Assembly (NCBI RefSeq): GCF_002982115.1
Contig: NZ_CP019980.1
Coordinates: forward strand, 3,666,001-3,730,000
Origin: Lysinibacillus sphaericus
GTDB taxonomy: Bacteria; Bacillota; Bacilli; Bacillales_A; Planococcaceae
Direction: 5' to 3'
Length of the DNA stretch: 64,000 bases
Below are positions 50,492 to 61,187 of this stretch, in pieces. Numbering within the stretch: the first letter of the stretch is position 1; the number at the start of each line of letters is the position of its first letter. The translations under genes and the position numbers were made by a program. The notes under the pieces are model-generated. The model saw nothing but the letters and a program-made list of their open reading frames with translations, ran no database searches and was not told the origin of the DNA.

Positions 50492-51226
50492 TTAACTTTC
50501 TACTTTGACATTAGGCATCATTAACTTTTGATTTTCTTCTAAGGACACCACAATGTTGTCATTTAGCAACTGATCTACTACACCACCACTTAAGTTCAAT
50601 GAAGCGCGGAGTGTCGCCGAATCCCCAATTGCCTCGATGACAAATGGAGCTGGGTGTTGCTTGCCGTCAATTGTAATAACAGGGCCATTACATCTAATAT
50701 AAGAATTCGCCATGACCCGTTGTCCATTAATGGCAATCGCTTGTGCTCCAGAAATTTTTAATTCATTTAGCAACTTAAAAACATGACTTTCGTGGACGAT
50801 ATAATCATTAGGGTTTACAGATTTAGGATCGTAATCACCATCTTGAAGTGTAATACGTATACCCTTTCCTTCTGAATCTAAATCACCTAACAATAATCGT
50901 AAATCTTCTGCTTCTTGAACTAAGTTCTTAGAATCCTTTTCATTTGATGCAAATTTCTTTTCATAGTGCCGAATCTTTTCTTGTAACATGTTGGCTTCTT
51001 CTGTGAGTTCTTTATTGCGCTCTTGTTGTTCAATGAGCTCCTCACGATATGAATCTTCTTGTTCAAATAGCTCTGATTTAATGGCGCTACTTTGGCGATT
51101 GTCCTTCGCTTGGTTGTAAGAATAGCCGATGATAAACCCAGTTGTTATGCAAACGATGAGCAGCTCAAATTGTTTCCTCGTAAAGAAATTCCCTTTGCTA
51201 TTCTGTTTCTTGTTGTTCATCTTCAT
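50492..51226 (-). CDS. ylxW: YlxW, DUF881 protein
   Basis: 244 aa, membrane helix at about 20-38, coiled coil (about 50-105, rich in E/Q/K) and DUF881 domain (GKGIRITLQDGD, AQAIAINGQRVM). Overlaps the divIB 3' end by 29 nt. A second ATG two codons in is an alternative start. Paralogous to the next gene, ylxX. Confidence 0.86.
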   Translation of the reverse strand: MKMNNKKQNSKGNFFTRKQFELLIVCITTGFIIGYSYNQAKDNRQSSAIKSELFEQEDSYREELIEQQERNKELTEEANMLQEKIRHYEKKFASNEKDSKNLVQEAEDLRLLLGDLDSEGKGIRITLQDGDYDPKSVNPNDYIVHESHVFKLLNELKISGAQAIAINGQRVMANSYIRCNGPVITIDGKQHPAPFVIEAIGDSATLRASLNLSGGVVDQLLNDNIVVSLEENQKLMMPNVKVES

Positions 51227-52031
51227 TCACTTCCTGATTGGCCACTTTTCCATCAGGGTTGTCCTCCATATCAATGTTCACTTTGTTGTACTCATCATTA
51301 AAGGGACGGTAATAAGAGCCGACTTCTATGTCGATAACTCCCTTTTCTAAATCTGCAATTTGCGCAACAATGGATGGATAATAATTTAGCTTTTCAGCTA
51401 ATGTTGGTATCACTGCACGTACTTCATAGCCGTCATTCATATAAAGCTTGACCGCATTAGGATTGGCCTCATTACTGTTAGTATTGACTTGTGAGATTAA
51501 AGCTAAAACTTCAGGTTTTAAACGGGCTAATTGTTCTACAAGCTTGTTAATGGTCTTTTCCCCCGTTATGCCAATAAAAACGGGCGCATCAATCGGGATA
51601 TTGTCGCCAGCTTGCTCAAATTTTTTACCGTTCTCTAATAATGGGTAATAGGTTCCATCACCCGCTAGATACGCAACTTTTTTCCATTCCTTAATATCAA
51701 TCGTTACGCCTCTCAGCCATTTACGCTTCACTTGTACCTCTTGCACCCATTTGTCCTTTAGTATAGCCTGTTCTACATCTTTAACCGTAAAACCCCACAT
51801 CGACTTTCCTGGTGCAAGTGTACTAGCATCTAAGTAATATTGCTCGTCAGCTAGTTTAGCACCGTTCACCGTAATGTTTTTAATATCACTGTAAGGAGAT
51901 TGAAAATAAAGGAGTACAGCTAGCACCAAAAAGAAAAGTAATATTAGGACTATGAATTTACGATTTGTACGCTTTTTTCGTCGCAGTTTTAGCGTAGGGA
52001 TGCGATCTTCTATATCAATTACTTTCTCCAT
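51198..52031 (-). CDS. divIB: Division protein DivIB (FtsQ-like)
   Basis: 277 aa: cytoplasmic basic N-terminus, one membrane helix (about 27-44), POTRA domain (SDIKNITVNGAKLADEQYYL), beta domain and an acidic tail. Partner of FtsL and DivIC at the septum. In B. subtilis murG and murB precede it; here the FtsW/SpoVE gene does. Confidence 0.92.
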   Translation of the reverse strand: MEKVIDIEDRIPTLKLRRKKRTNRKFIVLILLFFLVLAVLLYFQSPYSDIKNITVNGAKLADEQYYLDASTLAPGKSMWGFTVKDVEQAILKDKWVQEVQVKRKWLRGVTIDIKEWKKVAYLAGDGTYYPLLENGKKFEQAGDNIPIDAPVFIGITGEKTINKLVEQLARLKPEVLALISQVNTNSNEANPNAVKLYMNDGYEVRAVIPTLAEKLNYYPSIVAQIADLEKGVIDIEVGSYYRPFNDEYNKVNIDMEDNPDGKVANQEVNEDEQQETE

Positions 52032-52052
52032 AAAAGTACTCCTCCTTTATAT

Positions 52053-53132
52053 TTATTTCGCTAATTGATAAATAATACCTATTATTAACCACATTGTTAC
52101 TAAAGATGTTCCACCATAGCTAATAAAAGGTAATGTGACACCGGTTACAGGAACCAAACCGATTACTACTGCAATATTTAAAAATGCCTGCACCGTTAAC
52201 ATTGTCACAAGTCCAATAATGGCGTAATAGGATGTTCTTGATTTAGCCTGTACTGCAAACTTATAACCAGCGTATATTGTCAACACAAACAGCGCTAAAA
52301 TAACAAGTCCACCTACTAAACCGATTTCTTCTAAAATAATCGCATAAATAAAATCATTTTGTGGTTCAGGTAAATACAAGAACTTTTGTCTACTTTGGCC
52401 AAAGCCATGTCCAAAAATCCCTGCTGGACCAATTGCCATTAACGATTGTACAGCTTGGAAACCACTGACTAAAGGGTCGGCCCATGGATCAAGAAACGCT
52501 TCAATTCGTTTAAGTCGATAAGGTGCTGTTGCAATCAATCCTACTAATCCAGCAACTCCCGCTACCATAATCATTGCATAAAGTTTTAACGGATAACCTG
52601 CCACAAATAACAGTAAAAAAACAGAGACAACGAGTATAAAAACAGAGCCAAAATCGGGCTGAAGCATAATCAGTGCAACCGGTATTATTACTATTACGGC
52701 ATGACGCCAATTTACTACTGGTGTTCCGGTTTTATGTTGCGCCAATATATGACTCATGTAAACAAGAACGGTAATTTTCGTTATTTCAGCAGGTTGTATG
52801 GTTAATGGTCCAACACCAATCCAACTTTGTGAACCATTTCGCTCAAGACCAATCCCTGGTATAAGAACAAGGACAAGTAAAACCAACGAAAATAGATAAG
52901 CCATCTTCCAAAAGGATTGCTCTTTCAAGATTTCTAATCGAATCGTGATGAAAAACACGACAATGCCTACCCCAAAATACAAACTTTGTTTCATATAAAA
53001 CGGCATTTTTCCACTATAATGAACGGCACTCCAATAGGTACCTGCAGAATAGACGAAAATAATGCCGATTACTGATAGCATCAAAGTTGTGACGAGCAAT
53101 AAATAGCTTTCTTTCCCTCTCAGTAATGCCAT
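52053..53132 (-). CDS. spoVE: SEDS peptidoglycan polymerase, SpoVE/FtsW type
   Basis: 359 aa, about ten membrane helices. SEDS motifs ISYGGTSLVTMW at the C-terminus and NDFIYAIILEEIGLVGG. Polymerises glycan strands with a class B PBP. Its place after murD matches spoVE, but without murG it could equally be the vegetative ftsW. Weak ribosome site (GTGGAAGG). Confidence 0.9.
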   Translation of the reverse strand: MALLRGKESYLLLVTTLMLSVIGIIFVYSAGTYWSAVHYSGKMPFYMKQSLYFGVGIVVFFITIRLEILKEQSFWKMAYLFSLVLLVLVLIPGIGLERNGSQSWIGVGPLTIQPAEITKITVLVYMSHILAQHKTGTPVVNWRHAVIVIIPVALIMLQPDFGSVFILVVSVFLLLFVAGYPLKLYAMIMVAGVAGLVGLIATAPYRLKRIEAFLDPWADPLVSGFQAVQSLMAIGPAGIFGHGFGQSRQKFLYLPEPQNDFIYAIILEEIGLVGGLVILALFVLTIYAGYKFAVQAKSRTSYYAIIGLVTMLTVQAFLNIAVVIGLVPVTGVTLPFISYGGTSLVTMWLIIGIIYQLAK

Positions 53133-53172
53133 CCTTCCACGTCAAGTATATTCTAAAATAGTTACAGGCTCG

Positions 53173-54522
53173 TTACAGCTTCATTACAGCATCAATAAAA
53201 ACATCCCCACGGATTTCAAAGCTGTCATATTGATCCCAACTTGCACAGGCAGGTGATAATAAAATAACATCTCCTTCTGCAGACATTGGTGCGGCATAAT
53301 GAACTGCATCCTCTACATTTTGAGCAATGACCGTTTGTGAAACTCCACAAGACTTAGCAAATTCTACAAAGCGTAAGCCCGTTTCACCGAACGCTACTAC
53401 ACCTTTGACATGCCCCATGCAAGGTCGTAACTCTTCAAAAGAATGTCCACGGTCTAAACCACCCGCTAGCAAAATAACGGGTGCTTGGAATGCATCCAGC
53501 GCACTTTTCGTTGCTAGGCAATTAGTTGCTTTAGAATCATTATAAATTTTCCGTCCATTCCACTCACGGACAAATTGGGTACGGTGACGGACACCTCCAA
53601 ATTTAGCTAAAACCTCTTCCATTTTAGCTTTTTCGCAGCCGATCAATATACAAGCTGCTACTGCCGCTAAAATATTTTCTAAATTATGTTTACCTGGCAA
53701 TGCAATAATCGCTCTGTCCATAAACGGTTCACCTTGCCAATAGATTGTTGTATCATCGGCACTAATCCCTTGCTCGGTACGTCCTTTCGACGAAAACGGC
53801 ACTTTCTGTGCATTGGATTTTGCAGCATAGCCCACAACAATCGGCTGATCCGCATTGAAAATGAAATAATCTGTTTCATCTTGATTGCGTGTTACGCCAA
53901 ATTTTGCTTCAGCATAGTTATCAAACGTACCGTGATAATCAAGGTGTGCATCATAAAGATTTGTTAATATAGAAATTTTTGGTTTAAATGTTTTAGTACC
54001 CATCAGTTGGAATGATGAAAGCTCTGTCACAATGACATTATCTTCTTGCGCTTCTTTTGCTACTCCACAAGCTACGGTCCCAATATTACCTGCGATTAAT
54101 GGCTTCTTCGCACCATTTTCCAGCATTTCGAATATTAATGTCGTCGTTGTCGTTTTACCATTAGAACCAGTAATACCAACAAATGGTGCATCACTAATTA
54201 AATAAGCAAGCTCTATTTCTGTCCATACAGGAATTTCACGTTTTATCGCATCTGCTACGATGTTATTGCTATATGGGATACCTGGATTTTTGACGACTAT
54301 TTCAAAGCCTTCATCAAGTAAATCCTCGGGATGACGACCACAAATAACGGTAATGCCTTTTTGCAATAGACCTTGTGCATCAGGGCTTTCATCAAACGGC
54401 TTAGAATCATTGACTGTCACAAAGGCGCCAAGCTCATGTAAAATCTCCGCTGCTGCAACACCACTTTTAGCTAGGCCTAAAACAAGGACTTTTTTATGTT
54501 GTAAATCTGTATACTCTCTCAT
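53173..54522 (-). CDS. murD: UDP-N-acetylmuramoyl-L-alanine:D-glutamate ligase
   Basis: 449 aa Mur ligase. ATP loop GITGSNGKTTTT, NILAAVAACILIG central domain and C-terminal KIYNDSKATN...GGLDRGHSF. Adds D-Glu to UDP-MurNAc-Ala in the cytoplasm. The frame runs to 54606, but the ATG at 54522 overlaps the mraY stop (TAATG) with GGAGGCG upstream. Confidence 0.96.
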   Translation of the reverse strand: MREYTDLQHKKVLVLGLAKSGVAAAEILHELGAFVTVNDSKPFDESPDAQGLLQKGITVICGRHPEDLLDEGFEIVVKNPGIPYSNNIVADAIKREIPVWTEIELAYLISDAPFVGITGSNGKTTTTTLIFEMLENGAKKPLIAGNIGTVACGVAKEAQEDNVIVTELSSFQLMGTKTFKPKISILTNLYDAHLDYHGTFDNYAEAKFGVTRNQDETDYFIFNADQPIVVGYAAKSNAQKVPFSSKGRTEQGISADDTTIYWQGEPFMDRAIIALPGKHNLENILAAVAACILIGCEKAKMEEVLAKFGGVRHRTQFVREWNGRKIYNDSKATNCLATKSALDAFQAPVILLAGGLDRGHSFEELRPCMGHVKGVVAFGETGLRFVEFAKSCGVSQTVIAQNVEDAVHYAAPMSAEGDVILLSPACASWDQYDSFEIRGDVFIDAVMKL

Positions 54523-55493
54523 TAGAACGCCTCCGATAAGACTGCAATCAATGCTACTGCTAAAGCAGTTGACCAAAAGACAAGTACAACTTTCCATTCT
54601 GACCAACCTGATAATTCAAAATGATGGTGGATAGGACTCATTTTAAAAATACGTTTTTTACGGATTTTAAAGCTACCCACCTGCAAAATGACAGATAGTG
54701 TTTCAATAACAAACACTAATCCAACTAATACAAGTAAAAACTCTTCTTTAACTAAGACAGATACCATCGCTAATGCACCACCGAGTGCAAGTGAACCGGT
54801 ATCTCCCATAAATACCTTTGCAGGGTTTGCATTGAATAGTAAAAACCCTAACAAAGCACCCGTTACTGCAAATGTAAATAAAGCGATATCAGCTTGATCT
54901 TGGAATAGCGCAATTACACCGAATGCCGCAAAAGCAATAGAAGCTGTACCTGCCACTAGCCCGTCTAGACCATCTGTTAGGTTAACAGCATTAGAGAAAC
55001 CAACTAACCAGAAAATTAAAAACGCTACATAAAAAATACCAAGATCAATTGTCCAGTCTGTAAAAGGAATAGCTAATGTGGTATCAAAAGAACTTGCGTG
55101 TAATAAGAAGTATGCAAGTATTGCGATGACAATTTGCCCTATTAACTTTTGAATAGATGTCAACCCAAGATTGCGTTTAAAGATAACCTTCAAGCCGTCA
55201 TCTAAAAAGCCAATCAAGCCAAAGCCTACGAGCACAAGTAAAAGGACCACGGTTTGTGAGGTGAATAAATCTAAAAAGCTGCCAATGCCAACTGTTGTAA
55301 GGATGATGGCGATTAAAAAGATAATGCCCCCCATTGTTGGTGTACCTGCTTTTTTCATGTGTGATTTTGGTCCTTCTTCACGAATACTTTGCCCAAACTT
55401 CAATCGACGAAGAAGTGGAATACTAATTGGTGCCAAGATAACTGTTACTATAAAAGCAATAGCTAAAATGGTAAGCGTTGTTGCGAGTTTCAT
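54522..55493 (-). CDS. mraY: Phospho-MurNAc-pentapeptide translocase MraY
   Basis: 323 aa membrane enzyme making lipid I. About ten helices; motifs MGGIIFLIAI, NAVNLTDGLDGL, FMGDTGSLALGG and PIHHHFEL. Start ATG 55493 after AAAGGAGATTTTTC; the upstream open frame is noise. Confidence 0.97.
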   Translation of the reverse strand: MKLATTLTILAIAFIVTVILAPISIPLLRRLKFGQSIREEGPKSHMKKAGTPTMGGIIFLIAIILTTVGIGSFLDLFTSQTVVLLLVLVGFGLIGFLDDGLKVIFKRNLGLTSIQKLIGQIVIAILAYFLLHASSFDTTLAIPFTDWTIDLGIFYVAFLIFWLVGFSNAVNLTDGLDGLVAGTASIAFAAFGVIALFQDQADIALFTFAVTGALLGFLLFNANPAKVFMGDTGSLALGGALAMVSVLVKEEFLLVLVGLVFVIETLSVILQVGSFKIRKKRIFKMSPIHHHFELSGWSEWKVVLVFWSTALAVALIAVLSEAF

Positions 55494-55618
55494 TGAAAAA
55501 TCTCCTTTAAATCTTGTTTCACTTTCTTCTTCACGAAAAAAGCACAAACTCTCATATAATTATTACTACCCTTCATAATAATAGTGGTTCTTTCCCTTTT
55601 TTTAAAGGTAAAGTTACA

Positions 55619-57535
55619 TTAGTTCACTAAATATAAATGAATGGTGCCGTCTTGTTTGATAACACTATCCACTTCAGGTAATTGACTACCAATTTTAGCT
55701 CCTTCTCCATGCCATTCAATACGGAATGGATAATGTTGCTTGGCAATGTCATCCTTCGTTTGACCAATAAAACTAGGTACTTTCACAGTAAGTGGGTCAC
55801 CCCAACGATAATCCTTTTCAAGCTGTTCCTTTGATTTTTCAATGCCAATAAAAGGTGCTACATCTTCAATAATTTGACCAACAATCGGAGCCGCTACCAC
55901 GCCACCAAATTGCGTTGTTTTCTTCGGATTATCCACCGCTACATATACGACAATTTGTGGATTATCAGCTGGTGCAAAGCCTATAAAAGATACGATATAC
56001 TCGCCATCTTTATACCGGCCATTTTCAACTTTTTGTGCTGTACCTGTTTTACCCCCAATACGTAGACCATCTCGATACGCTTGTCGACCTGACCCCTTCG
56101 CTACTACCGACTCTAATGCTTCACGTACTTTTGCAGACGTTTCTTCACGAATTACTTGCCTTTTAATAACTGGTTTTGTTTCGTTAATCGTTTCACCTGT
56201 ATCTGGATTAAATATTTTCTTTACAACATACGGCGTATACAGCTTGCCCCCATTGACTGCAGCAGCTACTGCTTGCACCTGCTGGATCGGTGTTACGGCT
56301 ACCCCTTGACCGAATGAAGTGGTCGCTTGTTCTACAGGGCCAAATGCCTCTTTCGAAAATAGTATCCCTGAAGCTTCACCAGCAATATTGGAGCCTGTTT
56401 TTTCTCCAAAACCAAAGTCTTTAATATACTGTAATAATCTTTCACTACCCAAACGTTGACCTAATTCTATAAAACCAGGGTTACAAGAATTTTGTACAAC
56501 TTCTAAAAACGTTTCATGTCCATGGCCTTCACGCTTCCAACAGCGCAGTCTAGCACCGGCAACCATTGTATAGCCTTGATCGTAAAAAGTATCCTTTTCT
56601 AAGTCCACCAAGTTCTCTTCTAAAGCAGCACTAAGCGTAATAATTTTGAAAGTAGAACCTGGCTCATAGGTCATCCACACCGGCAAATTCCGATTGTAGA
56701 TAGAAGGCTCGACCTGTTGATATTCAGCCGGATGAAAGGTTGGATAGGAGGCTAAAGCTAGTATTTCACCTGTATTAGGATTCATTGCTACCGCCATTGC
56801 CTGATCTGCTTCATAACGTTCCATTGCCTGTGATAATTCACGTTCAACGACTTGCTGTACATCGACATCAATCGTTAGCTCAATTGTTGCCCCATCTTCT
56901 CCTGCTTTCCATGCACTTGCAACATTGGGTAAGTTATTACCTTTGGCATCTGTAAAAAGTCGTATAGCTGAAGAATTCGCTCGCAATAGTTTGTCATACT
57001 CATATTCTATACCTGCTAGCCCTTGCGCATCATATCCTGTAAAACCTAAAAATCGCGATAGAAGCGTGCCATAAGGATAATCTCTTGAGTAATCCACACC
57101 ACTATATAATCCCTCAATTTGCATGCCTTGTAGTTGAACAGCTTTCTCGTAGGAAATATTTTTCCCTTCAGGTGCTAGCTTTACTAAGTACGCCTTTTTC
57201 TGCATCTTTTCCAACAGTTTTTGTTGGTCTACTTCCAGTACCTGTGCTATTTGTGCGGCTGCTCCTGCAATATCTTTGCTTTGCGAAGGCATAAAATATA
57301 AGGTAGGCGCCAGCTTATTGGTCACAATACTATTACCATCCCTGTCCGTAATATGTCCTCGCTCATTGGCAAAAGGAATTTCACGATCCCAGTTTTCTTC
57401 TGCTTTTTGTGTCAATTCTTTTTGATCAAATACTTGTAAAACAAATAACCGAATAACTATCGCTACAGCTACGCACAAAAACAAAACATATAAAATACGT
57501 AAACGTTTTTTGGAATGGATAGAAATCCACTTCAT
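55619..57535 (-). CDS. spoVD: Sporulation penicillin-binding protein SpoVD
   Basis: 638 aa class B PBP. One N-terminal helix, dimerisation domain, transpeptidase with STFK serine (EPGSTFKI), SCN and KTGT (GKTGTAQ), then one PASTA domain. Needed for spore cortex. Cys in RLRCWKR and in NSCNPGF are 19 residues apart, like the redox-controlled pair (Cys332/Cys351) of B. subtilis SpoVD. Confidence 0.95.
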   Translation of the reverse strand: MKWISIHSKKRLRILYVLFLCVAVAIVIRLFVLQVFDQKELTQKAEENWDREIPFANERGHITDRDGNSIVTNKLAPTLYFMPSQSKDIAGAAAQIAQVLEVDQQKLLEKMQKKAYLVKLAPEGKNISYEKAVQLQGMQIEGLYSGVDYSRDYPYGTLLSRFLGFTGYDAQGLAGIEYEYDKLLRANSSAIRLFTDAKGNNLPNVASAWKAGEDGATIELTIDVDVQQVVERELSQAMERYEADQAMAVAMNPNTGEILALASYPTFHPAEYQQVEPSIYNRNLPVWMTYEPGSTFKIITLSAALEENLVDLEKDTFYDQGYTMVAGARLRCWKREGHGHETFLEVVQNSCNPGFIELGQRLGSERLLQYIKDFGFGEKTGSNIAGEASGILFSKEAFGPVEQATTSFGQGVAVTPIQQVQAVAAAVNGGKLYTPYVVKKIFNPDTGETINETKPVIKRQVIREETSAKVREALESVVAKGSGRQAYRDGLRIGGKTGTAQKVENGRYKDGEYIVSFIGFAPADNPQIVVYVAVDNPKKTTQFGGVVAAPIVGQIIEDVAPFIGIEKSKEQLEKDYRWGDPLTVKVPSFIGQTKDDIAKQHYPFRIEWHGEGAKIGSQLPEVDSVIKQDGTIHLYLVN

Positions 57536-57593
57536 TCGACATCACACCTTGTTTTTTACAACGTATGAAATAAAGTGGACTTCTATTCAATGG

Positions 57594-59810
57594 CTATTCA
57601 TCATCTACCTGTTCAATTTCTCCTTCAGACGGCGCTTCAACATCTTGTACAAAGCTTTCAGCAGGTGTTTTCAACTTCACTACAATTGGCGCACTATCTG
57701 AAATTACGGTACCTGCAGATACACTTTGACTGACTGCAAAGCCCTCTCCAACAACTTCAATTTCTAGACCTGACATGGATTTAAAAACTAATAGATTACG
57801 TAATGACCAGTTTGTAAAGTTTGGCAATGCAATATCCCCTGCTGTTTTCAAAAAGACAAAACTACCTTTGACAAGTTTTTGTCCACTTTTCGGATATTGC
57901 TCTAAAATTTCTCCTCCAGCTCCAACAATTACTGGATTTAATCCATCGTTTGCCAGTTCAACTTGAATAGCTTCTGCATGCTGACCAGTATAATCTTGTA
58001 TAGCTGTATGATTGACATGCTGAACATCAGCTGGGCTAATATTTAAATGTTTTAAACTATTTTGCATAACTGGCTTAAAGATTTTGGAAACTGGTACAGA
58101 ACCTAACTCACCTTTAAGCTTTGGCTTTTCCACCGACACATACATAATGAGTTGCGGATCATCGTATGGCGCCATTCCTAGGAATGAATACAAGAACTGA
58201 TTGGCTCCCCATGAATAGGTTCCGTTTGCCTTTGGTATCTGGGCTGTACCCGTTTTACCAGCTACTTGGTATTCATCAAGGATAAAGTCCTTCGCTGTCC
58301 CAAACTCTGATGTTAATGTCGAAGCAAGAATTTCACGTACTTGTTTTGCTGTATCTGCTGACACTGGTTGACCTTTTTCTTCCGGCTCATGTTGTTGGAT
58401 AATTTCACCAGTTGATGAATCTACAATCTTATCGATAACGTACGGCTGCATCATCTTACCGTCATTCGCAATCGCTGTCATCGCTTGGATAAGCTGTATC
58501 GGTGTCACGGTTGAACCTTGCCCATACGTCGTTGTCACGCGTTGAATTGGATACTTCGATAAAATTGTACCCGTTGCTTCATTCGGTAAATCAATGCCTG
58601 TTTTCTTACCAAAACCGAATTTCCCTAAGTAATCAACAAATACATCATCACCAATACTTTTTAATAAATTGGCCATTGCTGTATTAGATGAACGTTGAAA
58701 ACCTTCTAGATACGTAATTTTGCCCCAACCTACTTGGTTATGATCTCGAATTGTACGATCATACACTGTATATTGCCCAGACATAAATCTTTCAGACGGT
58801 GCCCATTTACCAGTATCGATGGCAGAAGCAAGCGTGAATGTCTTCATCGTCGAACCTGGTTCAATGGTTTCTTCAATCACAGCATTAAGCCATTTCATAT
58901 TCGTACTTTCACGTGTATCTGGATTAAAAGTTGGACGCTGTGACATCGCTAATATTTTCCCTGTTTTCGGTTCAGCTACAACGACAATCATTGACTCGGG
59001 ATTATATTCTTTCTCAACTTGCGTCATAGCATCCTCTACGAAACTTTGAATCGTTTTATCAATAGTTAAAAAGATATTATCGCCATCTTTTGCAGGTGTC
59101 ACCATTTTTTCACTGTTTGGTAATAAGTAACTAAAGGCATCGGTTTGATATTTTACTTTGCCATTAACACCCGTTAACTCCTTATCATAGGTAAGTTCTA
59201 ACCCCATTTTCCCTTTCGTCGTTACGGTGCCGTCCTTATTGTCCTGTTTCAGAGCAAAACCAATTAAATGTGAAGCAAAAACACCATTCGGATAATAGCG
59301 TTTTAAATCGCTAACAAACAATATCCCAGGTAATTTTTCTTCTTTAATTTTGCTCATGACTTCATGGTTAATGCCTCTACCTGCCACACCAAACTCCACC
59401 TGATATGGCAAAGTTCCATCACTGCGGAGCTTCGTTAGCCTTTTATAAATATCCTCTTTATCCATTTTGATATATTCACTTAAGATTTCTGCCGTTTTTT
59501 CAGGGTCTACAACATGATGGGGTCTCTTTTCATCTGTAGTAGCCTTATCACTAACTACGGCAATTAGTCGATAACTAAGCGTATCTTCAGCTATAACTTG
59601 TCCATTTCTATCAAAAATTTTGCCTCGGTTTGCTGTGATTGCACTTTCTTTGTTATATTTAGCCGCTGCTTTTGCAGCGAGCGCTTGTCCTTCTGCTTCA
59701 CCTGTCGCCTGTAATGTAATCATTCGCGTGAATAATAGAAAAAAGAGCCCTCCATAAAAAACTAGTAATAGAAAGGCTCCCCATTGGAATCGAAATCTCT
59801 TTTTTTTCAT
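57594..59810 (-). CDS. pbpB: Division penicillin-binding protein PBP 2B (FtsI-like)
   Basis: 738 aa class B PBP, septal transpeptidase. N-terminal helix (about 9-30), active serine in EPGSTMKT, SSN motif, KTGT (GKTGTAQ), then two PASTA repeats and an acidic end. Overlaps ftsL by 4 nt. Confidence 0.96.
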   Translation of the reverse strand: MKKKRFRFQWGAFLLLVFYGGLFFLLFTRMITLQATGEAEGQALAAKAAAKYNKESAITANRGKIFDRNGQVIAEDTLSYRLIAVVSDKATTDEKRPHHVVDPEKTAEILSEYIKMDKEDIYKRLTKLRSDGTLPYQVEFGVAGRGINHEVMSKIKEEKLPGILFVSDLKRYYPNGVFASHLIGFALKQDNKDGTVTTKGKMGLELTYDKELTGVNGKVKYQTDAFSYLLPNSEKMVTPAKDGDNIFLTIDKTIQSFVEDAMTQVEKEYNPESMIVVVAEPKTGKILAMSQRPTFNPDTRESTNMKWLNAVIEETIEPGSTMKTFTLASAIDTGKWAPSERFMSGQYTVYDRTIRDHNQVGWGKITYLEGFQRSSNTAMANLLKSIGDDVFVDYLGKFGFGKKTGIDLPNEATGTILSKYPIQRVTTTYGQGSTVTPIQLIQAMTAIANDGKMMQPYVIDKIVDSSTGEIIQQHEPEEKGQPVSADTAKQVREILASTLTSEFGTAKDFILDEYQVAGKTGTAQIPKANGTYSWGANQFLYSFLGMAPYDDPQLIMYVSVEKPKLKGELGSVPVSKIFKPVMQNSLKHLNISPADVQHVNHTAIQDYTGQHAEAIQVELANDGLNPVIVGAGGEILEQYPKSGQKLVKGSFVFLKTAGDIALPNFTNWSLRNLLVFKSMSGLEIEVVGEGFAVSQSVSAGTVISDSAPIVVKLKTPAESFVQDVEAPSEGEIEQVDDE

Positions 59811-60175
59811 TCTCCCGGCACTACCTTTACATTTTTCTCATTTTGAGTTAAACCGAGTTCTTTTGCTTTTTTCCATATATTTTCGTATGTAGAAAGTTCA
59901 CTTACACGAACTGTTAAGTCAACATTCTGTTTTGCAATCTCATCTGCTTCTGCTTCGATTTTTTGAATGTCCATGCTTGTCGTTTGAATCGCTGCTTGAT
60001 TATTCAAAACTAACACTGACAATACAATGATGATACTTACTAAAGCTAGTAGCATCATTTTTTCAAACTTCTGGTTCGTTTTTTTACGACGTATGATAGT
60101 GGGTTGTGGACTAGGTGGTGTTATCGGTTGTTGCACATGTTGCTGTTGGTGCTGCCTTACACGTACTGCTGCCAT
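59807..60175 (-). CDS. ftsL: Division protein FtsL
   Basis: 122 aa: Q/P-rich cytoplasmic N-terminus, helix (about 41-59), then a leucine-zipper-like coiled coil. Expected partner of DivIB, DivIC and PBP 2B. Its ATG is next to the rsmH stop. Low sequence conservation, so the call relies on topology and place. Confidence 0.9.
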   Translation of the reverse strand: MAAVRVRQHQQQHVQQPITPPSPQPTIIRRKKTNQKFEKMMLLALVSIIIVLSVLVLNNQAAIQTTSMDIQKIEAEADEIAKQNVDLTVRVSELSTYENIWKKAKELGLTQNEKNVKVVPGE

Positions 60176-61126
60176 TTACTCACGCCCTTTGTCGTTAATT
60201 TTCTCCACCACTCTAAGCTTCGCTGAACGAGCTCGATTGTTAACTGCTAATTCTTCCTCAGAAGGTAGAATCGGCTTTCTAGATATAAGCTTTAAAGTTG
60301 GCTTCATGTCATCAGGAATTACAGGTAAATTTGGTGGTAATTCCGGTAAAGATGACGCTTCTTTAAAAATAGTCTTGCATAGGCGGTCTTCCAATGAATG
60401 GAATGTAATAACACTAATACGGCCACCTACATTAATCATATCAATCGCATCGACTAACGAATCCTCCGCTGCGCCTAGCTCGTCATTCACAGCAATTCGA
60501 ATTGCTTGAAATATGCGCTTCGCAGGATGTCCACCTTTACGGCGAGCCGCTGCTGGTATACCCTCTTTAATAAGTTCTACAAGCTGTCCTGTTGTTTCAA
60601 TTGGAGCTGTTTTACGAGCCTCTTCAATTTTACGAGCAACTTGCTTCGAAAATTTTTCTTCCCCATAACGGAAGAAAATACGAACTAAATCTTCGTATGC
60701 CCAGTCATTCACGACATGATATGCTGTAAGCGCTGCCGTCTGATCCATGCGCATATCGAGTGGTGCATCATGATGATAGCTAAAACCACGCTCTGGCGTA
60801 TCTAATTGCGGAGAAGAAACGCCTAAATCATATAAAATGCCATCTACTTCTTGTATACCAAGTGCTAGTAGCTCTTCTTTTAAATAACGGAAATTCGAAT
60901 GAACAAATGTAACACGCTCTAAATAAGCAGCTAATCGAATTTTCGCATTTTCAATAGCCGTCGTATCTTGGTCAAAACAAATGAGACGACCTTTATCAGA
61001 TAATTGTTGTACTAAATATTCACTGTGTCCTGCTCCACCAAGCGTACAGTCCACATATACACCATCAGGATCGATGTTCAACCCATCAACAGTTTCTTTT
61101 AATAGCACGGTTGTATGATCGAACAT
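60176..61126 (-). CDS. rsmH: 16S rRNA m4C1402 methyltransferase RsmH (MraW)
   Basis: 316 aa. SAM-binding [25 protein letters not shown] and the C-terminal [14 protein letters not shown] [14 protein letters not shown]4-methylates C1402 of 16S rRNA. Start after GAGGGGAGCGATTGGT. Confidence 0.96.
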   Translation of the reverse strand: MFDHTTVLLKETVDGLNIDPDGVYVDCTLGGAGHSEYLVQQLSDKGRLICFDQDTTAIENAKIRLAAYLERVTFVHSNFRYLKEELLALGIQEVDGILYDLGVSSPQLDTPERGFSYHHDAPLDMRMDQTAALTAYHVVNDWAYEDLVRIFFRYGEEKFSKQVARKIEEARKTAPIETTGQLVELIKEGIPAAARRKGGHPAKRIFQAIRIAVNDELGAAEDSLVDAIDMINVGGRISVITFHSLEDRLCKTIFKEASSLPELPPNLPVIPDDMKPTLKLISRKPILPSEEELAVNNRARSAKLRVVEKINDKGRE

Positions 61127-61187
61127 ACCAATCGCTCCCCTCAGGCCTTAACCTTTTCAGTTGACGTTTTCACGTCTAATACAAAAA

